Source: Epithemia pelagica (Eukaryota; Bacillariophyta; Bacillariophyceae; Surirellales; Surirellaceae). From it: a stretch of 64,000 bases of DNA. The translations under genes and the position numbers were made by a program. Under the pieces are notes generated by a model. It had not been told where the DNA came from. It did not search any database and saw only the letters and a list, made by a program, of their open reading frames with translations. Positions 51,234 to 60,602 of this stretch are shown here, one piece after another; the first letter of the stretch is position 1; each line of letters starts with the position of its first letter. Where the stretch lies: NCBI GenBank assembly GCA_946965045.2, contig OX337232.1, positions 248,001 to 312,000 on the forward strand. Direction: 5' to 3'.

Positions 51234-51977
51234 TATGAGACGGCATTGACTACAGGCTTCTAGCATTCGACCTAGTATGCAATGTCATTGACTATGGTGG
51301 GATTCGATCTAAATTCGAGCTTTGCAAAAATGGCATCGACAGTGGGTTCCAATCTATATTCGAGCTATACGATGGCATCGACTGTAAGTTTTGATGGATT
51401 CGAGACCTATGCGATGGCATCGAATGTGGGTTCCGATCTATTCTAGCTATGCAGTGGCATCGACAGTGGGTTTCGATCTATTCGAGCTATACGATGGCAT
51501 CGACAGTGCGATTCAATCTACTCGAGCTTTGCGATGGCATCGACAGTGGGTTTCGATCTATTCGAGCTATACAATGGCATCGACAGAGGGTTCCGATCTA
51601 TATTCGAGCTTTTGCGATGGCATCGACTGTGGGTTCCGATCTATTCGAGCTATACAATGGCATCGACAGTGCGATTCAATCTACTCGAGCTTTGCGATGG
51701 CATCGACTGTGGGTTCCGATCTATTCGAGCTATGCGATGGCATTGACTGTGGGATTCGATTTTTTTCGAGCTTTGCGATGGCATTGAGCGTGGTTTCGAT
51801 CTTTTCGAGCTTTGCGATGGCATTGAGTATGGGCTTCAATCTATATTCGAGCGTTGAAATGGCACTGAGTGTGGGCTTCGATCCATTCGAGCTATGCAAT
51901 GCCGTCTTCTGTGGGTTTCGATCTTTTATTCGAGCTTTGCGATGGCATCGACTGTGATTGTTGATCTATTCGAGCTA
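51234..51977. repeat. 40-bp minisatellite, about 18 units
   Basis: The unit reads approximately GATGGCATCGACTGTGGGTT then TCGATCTATTCGAGCTATGC, repeated in tandem with point changes and occasional indels; the left third is more degenerate. Because 40 is not a multiple of three, all three plus frames stay open and each cycles through the same peptides. In the middle, blocks of two to three units recur as a higher-order unit (the variant GTGCGATTCAATCTACTCGA appears twice, ~175 bp apart). Confidence 0.9.
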
Positions 51978-53044
51978 CTCCCATCCATTGGCTGCCTAAA
52001 CAAGCCACCTTTGTCATGGCTATCATGGCTTGATGCCCAAAGTCGTTCATTTCACTATAACCTCGCCGCTGGATTGCCAAAAAATGAGCATTATGTGGTC
52101 AAGACCACAAATCAAACCGTTTTTAGCTTCCGGATGACGACGAAAGTATAGGACCAAGACCAAAAGATCGAGAGTAAGTGCGCCCCACGCGGGGCGCGAC
52201 GTCCTCGACATACAATTCTTGTCTCAAATTCGTCGATGGCAACAGACACGAAAACCAAATAGGAGTCCCACATAATCTTTCCTTTCTCGTGGAACGACAG
52301 GTTGATCGAAGAAAGGAGATGGTCTAGTAGCTATATTGTATACTCAAAAACGAAAACCATGCCTCCCAAAAGGCAACTCACAGGGCTACCAAGAGCAAAA
52401 AGGTCGGCGGAGGATGCTTGGACCTATATCACGCGACAACATAAGGCAGGAATACCCGTCTTGAAAGCAACAGCATACAAGATAGCTTCAGAGTCGACCA
52501 AATTCGTGGTCCAGTCGGTCACAGGTGGCTTCCCAGAGGAGAGATGCGAATTGCCGTGATTCGTCATCAAGAATCGTGAGGGTGTAATGTTTTGGTGACC
52601 AAAACGATTTGAGGCAAGAGCCGTCGCCAAAGTCTTGTTGCCACGAGTACACAAGCACATGTCGACGAGTACCAGAAAAAAGACAAGACAAGGAGCACTG
52701 AGCGCATTTGGGAATCGGCCAATTTGGTCTTATCCGAGGAAGAAGAAGTAGATGACGATTCCGTTGAATCCGGACAAGCTTTTGGCGCTGCATACCTAAC
52801 AGCACTAAAAGCAACCAACCAACAGCAATCACAAAGTGCGAATGGAACAAGGGTATCGAAAACGACAAGTACCACGGCAAAAAACACAGGTAGGATCACA
52901 CGCAAACACTCATTACCGATTTGTTCCATTTCGATGAAGCTTGAAAGGACACTTACGCATGGGAAATTCGCAGGATCCAGTCTTGGTATAGAGCGATCGT
53001 GGAGCGGAAACCACATGGAAACGACTCCATAGCTCGTCTCAGCT
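51978..53044. other. Intergenic region
   Basis: No supported gene. A GC hairpin (GCGCCCC-ACGC-GGGGCGC) lies at 52180-52197, and plus frames at 52302-52559 and 52724-53032 are unrecognised. Confidence 0.45.
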
Positions 53045-53360
53045 CCATTACAATGGATCGTTGCTGAAACGAAACCTTGATTCTCCTTCATCATTGCTCG
53101 TCCAATGAGTCCAAAAATTCGGTCCTCAAAAGGACCATGGGGAGACAAACTTTCATGTCAACAGGCGGCATATCCTGAGAGGCGTCAAGTACTTCTTACT
53201 TCGTTGTCACGTTTTCTGTGGTAGACAGGCAGACTCGTTATGTGATTATTCGTGTCGAGAGAAGGGGCGAATGATACATTATCAACTTACATGATCCGTA
53301 GATGCAGTTGATGTTAATGCCTTGGACGTTGACGTTGAAGAAAACATGCCTAGACCTTGT
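53045..53360 (-). pseudogene. Degenerate 5' part of a WHC-core family gene
   Basis: Minus-strand sequence from ~53148 down encodes SPHGPFEDRIFGLIGRAMMKENQGF, close to the copy at 58964 (SPHGPFQNQIFGLIGRL), then loses similarity near 53050. Upstream, 53150-53360 matches the finger and leader of the same copy at DNA level (for example CCTTGGACGTTGA) with indels and lost codons. No intact reading frame remains. Confidence 0.7.
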
Positions 53361-53928
53361 ATTGTGCAAAACAGTCACAACAGCCAGTCTAATCTTCTGA
53401 CCCCGAATGGAACCGACGCAGACATGGCAAAGGTTTTTTCGACGCCTTATTGTTTCTGCGTGTGGATCTTTCTCCCCCAGGCGCCAGTCGTCTTACCACT
53501 TCAGAGTGTGATAAAATTATGAGCTCCTACCCTAGCAAGGATTCACTGAGAAATAAGATATGAGTAACATGAAAAGACTCAACGACTTGCATATCCTTGC
53601 GACGAGAAACATTGTCAGCAAAATAATGCTAGGAGTAACCGCTTTCAAGAAAATTGATCTAATGTTACAAAACTATACTTCAGTGCCATGAGCCATCTAG
53701 TTGGCAAAAAGCAGATCCCAGTGCCGTAGCACACATGGGTCCTCGGATTCACAATAACAACTTACGTTGTGGAGCAAAACTTGGTCCTACAACAACGTCG
53801 ACTTGTTGCATCAATCGTGCTAACACACTTTCAGAACGCACGCCAGTAACCGATCCTCAGGTTTTTATACAGCTGGTATCCATCCATCAACAGTAAAGTT
53901 TGCCCTCCGTCACAGACAGCCCAAGAGT
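53361..53928. other. Intergenic region
   Basis: Nothing gene-like is seen; it is the 3' flank of the KGKGY-repeat gene. Confidence 0.45.
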
Positions 53929-54792
53929 TTATCGGTAATAGTCGTCGTCCTTCTTTCCGCTGTCCTTCTTGCCACTATCATCCTTGTCACCCTTTTCCTT
54001 CTTGCCCGAGCTCTTGTCTTTCTTGTCGCTATTAGCGTATCCCTTTCCTTTGCCCTTTGCCGGAGGTTCCATCTCGTATCCCTTTCCTTTGCCCTTGGCA
54101 GGAGGCTCGACGTATCCCTTTCCTTTGCCCTTGGCTGGAACCTCTGTTTCATATCCCTTGCCCTTACCCTTGGTAGGTGGCTCAGTGTATCCTTTTCCTT
54201 TGCCCTTGGCTGGAACCTCTGTTTCATATCCTTTACCCTTGCCCTTGGTAGGAGGTTCGGTGTACCCCTTTCGTTTTCCTTTGGCTGGAGCCTCGGTTTC
54301 ATATCCCTTACCCTTTCCTTTGCCCTTGGCTGGAGCCTCGGTTTCATATCCCTTACCCTTGGTCGGAGGCTCGGTGTAGCCCTTTCCTTTTCCTTTAGCA
54401 GGAGCTTCGGTCTCATACCCCTTGCCTTTTCCTTTGCCCTTGGCAGGAGCTTCTGTTTCGTATCCCTTGCCTTTGCCCTTGCTTGGTGGTTCCATCTCGT
54501 AGCCCTTGCCCTTGGAATCCATCATCATTTTGCCGGATTCCTTCTTTCCTCGGCTGCTGCTATCATCGTATCCCTTGCCCTTGGTAGGTGGTTCGGTGTA
54601 TCCCTTTCCTTTACCCTTGGCAGGAGGTTCAGGTTCATATCCCTTGCCTTTTCCTTTGCCCTTGGCCGGTGCGGGAGTCGGAAATTCGGGATGCGCCTTG
54701 AGATCACGTACGTTCAAGTCAGTCGTAGAATCGGCCAATACACTGCTGCTAAGGGCAAGCATGAAGGCGACGGAGGCAATCGAGTACTTCAT
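53929..54792 (-). CDS. Secreted KGKGY-repeat protein, possible biosilica/cell-wall protein
   Basis: The 287-aa protein starts at MKYSIASVAF (54792), with a clear signal peptide (VAFMLALSSSVLA, likely cleaved before DS). The mature chain is mostly tandem units of the form (E/P-rich spacer)-PAKGKGKGY or PPTKGKGKGY, about 16 units of 10-15 residues: Lys on alternate positions, Gly between, each unit ending in Tyr and a Glu-Pro spacer. A non-repetitive segment (YDDSSSRGKKESGKMMMDSK) breaks the array, and the C-terminus is a KKD/DSGKK-rich tail ending DDYYR. Alternating Lys and Tyr with acidic spacers recalls silaffin- and cingulin-like diatom cell-wall proteins or adhesive proteins. The composition, not homology, is the basis. 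The DNA repeats are GC-rich and also open in another frame. Confidence 0.8.
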   Translation of the reverse strand: MKYSIASVAFMLALSSSVLADSTTDLNVRDLKAHPEFPTPAPAKGKGKGKGYEPEPPAKGKGKGYTEPPTKGKGYDDSSSRGKKESGKMMMDSKGKGYEMEPPSKGKGKGYETEAPAKGKGKGKGYETEAPAKGKGKGYTEPPTKGKGYETEAPAKGKGKGKGYETEAPAKGKRKGYTEPPTKGKGKGYETEVPAKGKGKGYTEPPTKGKGKGYETEVPAKGKGKGYVEPPAKGKGKGYEMEPPAKGKGKGYANSDKKDKSSGKKEKGDKDDSGKKDSGKKDDDYYR

Positions 54793-55294
54793 GGTGTTAG
54801 GAGTTTGGGGGGTGTTGGGTGTTGGTGTGATGGTTTGCAGTTGTGATGAAACCGGAAATTGTGAGATCAGAGTCGAGGTCGATGTATGGATGGATTGAAT
54901 GCGGACGGGGAACAGATCGCGGTTTGAAGTTTGAAGTATTTGAATCGGAGTAGTGGACATGCCTGCTTTCAACGGAGCATAAGTAATGAACCAACGGCTT
55001 TAAAGAACGTTATGTGGCGTTGCTAGCTTTCTATGTAATCTACAAAAGTTTGGTCTTGACCGGTTACGAGGAACGCCTTAGCTCTCTAGTTGTGTATCGG
55101 AGTGCACCCGGCGTTTCAGTCGCACATTGGGTGATGGACGATGATCATGGATCATGGATCATCTCTCTAGCGAGAGGAAGGTAGATACTAGGAGTAGCTA
55201 GAGAGAGACCAGAGTCATACACCTACTGTAATCTAACAACTGTATCTTCAACAGTCTTAAGTACAAGCCTGCATCTCGAGAGGACTAGCAAGAG
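54793..55294. other. 5' flank of the KGKGY-repeat gene
   Basis: Upstream minus frame is open to 54972 without clear coding character. Palindromic ATGATCATGGATCAT words occur at 55140-55165. Confidence 0.45.
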
Positions 55295-55588
55295 CTACCA
55301 AGACAACATCACATGATTGGCAAAGAACAATTTGAGTTGAATTTCATCTGCGATCTCAACTGCGGAATCTTGCCTAAAAAGAATCTGTTGCGCGCGCAAG
55401 ACTTCTTTCTCTGTGCCTTTATGGCATTCAGATTCAAGATGATCGCCCCAGTCGTCGGTAGGAATTTGAACGTCACACAAATGACAGAATGACACGTTGC
55501 ATGGACCGTGTTCAAAAGGGCACCAATCTTTGTTTGTAACAAGACAGAAACGTGATGCCAATCCTTTCTCTGGTTTTGGTTTTGACAT
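55295..55588 (-). pseudogene. WHC-core family copy truncated after the zinc finger
   Basis: The 97-aa open frame holds KPKPEKGLASRF at the N-terminus, a finger CHLC-x11-H-x5-H and the linker helix (QILFRQDSAVEIADEIQ), then ends in LFFANHVMLSW where other members have GPW.GKIYE. The core domain is missing and was not found downstream to 54.8 kb. It shares its promoter with the copy at 56.9 kb and its further upstream flank, inverted, with the copy at 47.99 kb. Confidence 0.75.
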
Positions 55589-56898
55589 TGTCCAAGGTTC
55601 GTCGAGATGTGATATTTGCTGTCAAGGATCGAGGGACTATTGTTGTTCACCCTCTTACTGAGTACAAGCTGTACAGTGCTGTTCCTTCTGTCTATTCCTC
55701 TTTTTTCAATCTCGTCGAATCCTTTCAGTACAATGTTTGTGTGTCCATGGGTTCCTGCTTCCGTTGTGCCATTCAAAGGAGCATAGGGATCTCGCCCAAA
55801 ACATGAGAGAACGGTCGGTTCTTGTCAAATGCTCCCTCTAGCGACCGAAAAAAATGAATCCGTTGAGGTTCCGGATGATGGTGTCTGAAATTTATGATCA
55901 AGACCAAAATGTTCCAGCTCCGACAACCGTGCGCGCGTCGAGACATCCAACCGTCAATGATGGACGAATCGCGTACACGAATTCGTCGATCGCAACGCAA
56001 CAAAACCAAAGACTTGCCTCGTCCCCTTGGATAAAACACTTGGAAGAAGCAATATAATACAGGTTGATGGAAGCATCCACATGGAAAGAAGACGCATCGC
56101 GCTTCAAACACTGCATCGTCAAAAGTGAAGACTACTCAAGACTGATGATGCATCCGGAACGGGCTGTACCAGAAGAGCTACATGGACAAGATTGTATACG
56201 GTCGGCGAAGCAAATGACAAGCCGACTTGACTCAACCGCAAACCGACGCAGATGTAATTTTCCTTAAAGCAGCAGCAGCATATAGTCTGGCGTCGTAGTA
56301 GAAGATTCGCGGTTACGATGACATTTACAGTCAAAAAGGCAATCAGACTCTCCACCATTTCTTCCTTGACGCCAAAATGCCAAGCTGGTGATGTCGAAAA
56401 TGACTTGCGCCGAAAAACCCATCATAGCTGGGACAAGATCTCACAGTCTCGTCTTGACGAGTATTACGAATGGTTCTTATTGGGGAAAACTATGCTCAAA
56501 ACCATTGTCGTGGTGCAAATGGAATGGAATCGAAATGAGAATGCTGGCACAAGATGGTTGTGTTGGGCGATTGATCACAGCATTTCAGTTGAGCTCAATC
56601 ACAGGAGGCTCATTCTTTTGCTGTGACCCCGGAAGAGATCAAATTGAGTAACACTACGACATGGAACAAGACGAAAGAGAGGACTACTCTTTACTCGTCT
56701 AGAATGTCGCCGTGTACCATATCGTGTTGCATGTTGGTTTCTGAAATGGAGACAACAAAAAAAAACCAAACAGACACAGGCAAGACTTTGGAGGCGAATG
56801 AGTCACCAAGGTTTTCGTATCATAGATCAGCAATCAGCCTGATCTTTTGTTCTGCTGCAGAGTGGGTGTACGTGGCAGAACTTTCGCAGAGGCTCCTT
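55589..56898. other. Intergenic region with duplicated flanks
   Basis: 55590-55800 is similar to 57395-57600 (promoters of neighbouring family copies). 55850-56245 is the inverted partner of 47580-47930. 56250-56898 holds nothing recognisable. Confidence 0.6.
55850..56245. repeat. Inverted duplicate of the 47.6-47.9 kb flank
   Basis: Its reverse complement matches 47580-47930 with scattered indels. The minus frame 55898-56122 is a relic reading shared with the plus frame 47659-47901 (AIDEF, GCLDARTVV/GCLDPRTAV), which might mean a small upstream exon, but both also carry frame-breaking differences. Confidence 0.7.
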
Positions 56899-57387
56899 TT
56901 ATCGCAATTTTATGATTTTTACAGGCTCCGAGTCGTCAGAGCTCGAATCGTCGGAGTCCGAGTCGTCATCGTCTGGTTTCTTTTTCTGGTCTTGAACAAA
57001 TGGGACAATTGCTTTCATAAGAATCACAACTCGGTTGCACCGATAGTGACTCTTCTTGTGTTCCTTCCATCCATTTTCATACCACCGAGTCCATTCGACA
57101 AATGATTTACGGTCGCCGTCGTTCTGATCCTTGGTCAAACACGCAAATTTCCACACGGCCAATTCCAAGAGCGAGATGCGTTCCAAACCTTCGTACTCAA
57201 GTCGCAGGTTGTGGGCGCGTTTGACCAATGTTCGATCTTTTTCCATGACGGCTCGTCCAATCAGCTCGTAGATCTTACCCTGCCAAGGGCCATGAGGAGA
57301 CAACTCCTTTATGTTTTGGGGGAGAGAAGAAGAACATTCCAACCCAAAATACGATGTAATTCCTTTCTGCGGCTTTGGTTTGGGCAT
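56899..57387 (-). CDS. WHC-core family protein with PIP-box-like N-terminus, no finger
   Basis: The 162-aa product opens with KPKPQKGITSYFGLE, in which QKGITSYF fits the canonical PCNA-interacting (PIP) pattern Q-x-x-[ILM]-x-x-[FY]-[FY], close to the N-terminus and preceded by Lys as in many PCNA partners. Next comes the core without any zinc finger: SPHGPWQGKIYELIGRAVME, LERISLLELAVWKFACL, W.RW...GWKEHKK, HYRCNRVVILMKAIVPFVQ and an acidic Ser/Asp tail. The neighbouring copy at 55.3 kb has the same N-terminus but keeps the finger, so the finger was deleted here. No stop or frameshift is present, and the gene may be functional. The PIP reading is inference from a short motif. Confidence 0.75.
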   Translation of the reverse strand: MPKPKPQKGITSYFGLECSSSLPQNIKELSPHGPWQGKIYELIGRAVMEKDRTLVKRAHNLRLEYEGLERISLLELAVWKFACLTKDQNDGDRKSFVEWTRWYENGWKEHKKSHYRCNRVVILMKAIVPFVQDQKKKPDDDDSDSDDSSSDDSEPVKIIKLR

Positions 57388-58963
57388 TGTCCAAAGTTCT
57401 TGGAGATGTGTTCTTTTCCTTCAAAGATCGATTTTTGTCCAACGGCGTATTGTTGGGCACCAATTTGTGTGTTGTGGTTTACTGTCGTCGTGATTGGCGA
57501 TTTTTTCTCCCTGTCCCTCTTTCTTTCACGTCTATCGTTTCAGTACCATGTGTGTGGATTCATACGTTCCTCTTTCCGTTGTGCCATTGATAAGAGGTCC
57601 AAAGTGGATTTGATGGGTTGTGATTGATTGTCTGTCCAAAAAATGAGCGAAGATTCTTTGATTAGCTCTGCGCCTGCGCGCCAGCGGCTGCCATTCATCA
57701 ATTTATTAGAATACAATACGACAGAAAAGATATGCTGTACTCAATGCAGAAGACCCGCCGCGCGCGATTCCCATTCGTTCAAGACCAAATAACGCACGCT
57801 GAATGGTCACGCTGACGTTGCGCGCGCACAGAGATCCTCGGTGCCATACAATAAAAGTTCGACAATCTTGTGAAGCGAGGACCAAAACCATGTGGACACT
57901 GCTATTCGGCCACTCATTGGCATCATGCGTCTTTCCATTTACTTGCCCTATGGCCTTTGTAGGTCCTGAGAGAGGGAGGCAATCACGGAAATCGTGCCAT
58001 GGCGTGTTGAATCCCATCTTTTGAAGACCTCTACGGGCCGTCATACGTTGGCAACAAACACCTGAAGAATCCTCCTCATCGACTCTTTTTTGGAAAAGTT
58101 GTAAATTGGTGGACCCTTCTCTTCGGTACATGGATCGTCGAAGCATTCTCGGTTGACTGTTGAAGTGCGCCGAAAGAATGTCGTTTCGTGGCGGTATGGG
58201 TGGTCCAAACGAGTTGCCCAGCAACGATCAGCGAGAAAACATGTCCATCGTTCAGGGCAATCAAGAGCCACAAAAGCAAACTATTCTCAAAAGTCTAACC
58301 ATGGAATGGCTCACATTTGTAATGACATGAGGGCGAAGAAACCTATTGACAATCGGAAAGACCAAGCATCAGACAAGAGGAAGCCATGCCTGCTTCCCTC
58401 GACGGCACGATATCACGGATACTTTTGTACAATCTCGTGCAAAGCCATTCAACAATCAATAAAAGACCATGATACAATTACGCTTTATTTCTCCTTGTTA
58501 CAACACAGTGGTTCCGTGTGGAGGCCTCAAATCTGCTACATCACAGCAATCGGATCAGTAAGATTCAGACATTTGCAACTCCAGTCCTGAGCGCACGCAT
58601 TCTCAGTCAGCACAAACCAGACTCCATGAACAAACAAAAGAGATAGTTTGTCAATCAGCGCCTTTGGATGGCCATCATTTGCTACAAGTCACGACTCGTG
58701 ATGTGGTGCAGAGAAGAACGTACGGCCCAGTAGGGGGAACAGACGCATGGTGACCTGACCAACACACAGCAATGCCAAAAGTCTCATGTGCGACTAGAAT
58801 CGGATCCTACCGATCCAGATTAAGAATCAAGCTCAAAAAGTCATGTAACATTCATGGATTTATGCTGGATTGGGATGTTTTACTCCTGCAAGACGCCTGG
58901 TGACAGCAAATTATCCTGTAAAGACCACTTGAGATGCAACCTGATTCTTCACATCGAACCTTG
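57388..58963. other. Intergenic region
   Basis: No supported gene in 1.6 kb; 57395-57600 is the duplicated promoter mentioned above. A 172-codon minus frame (57706-58224) lacks recognisable features. Confidence 0.45.
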
Positions 58964-59602
58964 CTAAAATTTTGGTTTCATGACTTTCATGTCTTTGACA
59001 AAAGGCACCACTGATTTCATGATGATGACGACTTGGTTGCACCGGTAGTGACTCTTCTTTTGAGTCTTCCACCCATTCTCGAACCAACGGTTCCATTCGA
59101 GACAGGTTCGGGGCGATACACCAGACTTACTATGGGATGCCTCGTCCAATGTAGCACAAGCAAACTTCCACGCTGCCAACTCCAACAAGGAAATACGTTC
59201 TAGTTGTTGGTACCAGGGGAGAGCCATTTTTGCTGTGGAGATGAAACCTCGATTCTCCTCCATAGTGAGTCGTCCAATGAGTCCAAAAATTTGGTTCTGA
59301 AAGGGACCATGGGGAGACAAACTTTTCTTCACAACAGACGGGAGCTCCTCAGGGGCGTCGCGGATCGCAAGCACCGTGTTGACCCGTTGCGTTACTTCCT
59401 TGGAACGTTTCTGGTGGTACCCAGACCTGTTATGTGACTCCATCGTCTCATTTGGTGGTGCGATAGAAACATTACATAGATTGCATGTTCCGTAGGGAGA
59501 GTTGTGGTTGATTCCTTGGACGTTGACTAAACATTTTAATGCTTTATCAGGTTTCGTCATGCTGCCTTCGGGTCCTGTCGCTATCAATACGTTTGTGAAC
59601 AA
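58964..59602 (-). CDS. WHC-core family protein, long-finger form
   Basis: The 212-aa product contains a finger CNLC-x13-H-x5-H (residues ~40-62), the linker helix (VNTVLAIRDAPEEL), SPHGPFQNQIFGLIGRLTME, LERISLLELAAWKFACA, W.RW...GWKTQKK and HYRCNQVVIIMKSVVPFV, ending KPKF. The start may be 59602 or the second Met at 59560 (MTKPDKALK), where other members begin. The finger loop is 2-4 residues longer than in other copies. It is intact and probably expressed-capable; the degenerate copy at 53 kb derives from this branch. Together with the 45.5-kb copy it defines the full-length layout. Confidence 0.78.
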   Translation of the reverse strand: MFTNVLIATGPEGSMTKPDKALKCLVNVQGINHNSPYGTCNLCNVSIAPPNETMESHNRSGYHQKRSKEVTQRVNTVLAIRDAPEELPSVVKKSLSPHGPFQNQIFGLIGRLTMEENRGFISTAKMALPWYQQLERISLLELAAWKFACATLDEASHSKSGVSPRTCLEWNRWFENGWKTQKKSHYRCNQVVIIMKSVVPFVKDMKVMKPKF

Positions 59603-59786
59603 TCACCGGAAAGCGCGATTTTCATGGAAAAAGGCTATCCAATTCAGGTTGACTATAGTTATGCCTGAAAATGTTAATTGAAGTGACACTATCCATATAG
59701 TAGAGCCTTCACTGAGAGGAGTAGGCCATAGACTTTGATGGAGGTCCTTCCTAGTTATCTCTGTCCAAGTCATTCGTTCTGATTCG

Positions 59787-60263
59787 CTACTCTTTCCCGC
59801 GAATCTTGTTCGACAAAAAAGGAAGGACTGCCGTCAAAATTATGTAGGCTTCCTTACATTTTGCATGTCGTTCCTTTGTCGTTTTCCATCCCTCCAGTTC
59901 CCAAAGTTTCCACGCCAGAAAGGTGTTGTACTCCTCATCCGGAGGCCCATTCGAGATGCAAACAAACTTCCAAATGGCCAGTTCCAACAAGGACAGATGC
60001 TCCATCACCTTGTAGACATCCAGCAATTTTTTGGCCCGTTCCAACAAGGACGCATCATCTTCCATAATGGCGCGTCCCAACAAGGCTGTCACTCGATCGC
60101 GACGAGCAGGGCAGTGGATGTACCGTTTGGTCGACTCATTAAAATATCGACACTGCTGCATTGAAGGCAAAGGCGAGACTGACTCGGCTAAGGGATTGAG
60201 AAGGTCCTGCCAATGTACGTTTTGCTGGCGATCAAGCCTTCTTCGTCGTGGTCGAAACGACAT
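59787..60263 (-). CDS. WHC-core family protein, subfamily B
   Basis: The 158-aa product has no finger. An Arg-rich N-terminus (FRPRRRRLDR) and NESTKRYIH precede the core: RDRVTALLGRAIMEDD, LSLLELAIWKFVCISN, W.LWELEGWK, HAKCKEAYIILTAVLPFLSNK. Subfamily B differs from A in starting the core with RDR.TALLGRAI instead of GPW.GKIYE, and in H.xCKE.xII in place of H.RCN.VVI. The His, Cys and tryptophans are shared. Intact; function unknown. Confidence 0.75.
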   Translation of the reverse strand: MSFRPRRRRLDRQQNVHWQDLLNPLAESVSPLPSMQQCRYFNESTKRYIHCPARRDRVTALLGRAIMEDDASLLERAKKLLDVYKVMEHLSLLELAIWKFVCISNGPPDEEYNTFLAWKLWELEGWKTTKERHAKCKEAYIILTAVLPFLSNKIRGKE

Positions 60264-60602
60264 GACGCAAACAACAACACAAAAAATATAATAAAACTAC
60301 CTCTAGAAAACTACTCGAAAAACTGGCGGAGAGGGCTGGACGGGAAGATCTCTGAGAGGGTCTGACCGCCAGCCAATGTCCCCGTGGGAAAACTATCCTC
60401 CCACGGTTCCTCTATCATAACCAAGTGGGAATCTATGACTCTTATGATCTAGGTCGAGTCATGGATGAACGGACCAGACAAGGAAAGAATCAATAAGCTC
60501 TATTAGAATAAAAGCAAAGACAGAGAAACGACATTCTTTGTCATTAGAAGTCGTGAAGTTACCTATGATGTCGTGTGATGTCGTATTTGCCGGGAGTCCC
60601 TG
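60264..60602. other. Intergenic region
   Basis: Nothing gene-like is seen. Confidence 0.45.

Noticed and set aside
51391-51957. 188-codon open frame with Trp-His and Ser-Tyr repeats
   Set aside because: It is a minisatellite that is open in all plus frames; there is no sign of a start context or flanking coding sequence.
51234-51977. CRISPR-like array
   Set aside because: Units are contiguous with no unique spacers, and the genome is eukaryotic.
52180-52197. GC-rich stem-loop as a terminator
   Set aside because: A 7-bp stem alone, not beside a called gene; rho-independent terminators do not apply to a nuclear genome.
53910-54416. Arg/Met/Lys repeat protein in a second minus frame of the KGKGY gene
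   Set aside because: It is the same DNA repeat read out of frame; the other frame has a signal peptide and continues through the whole array.
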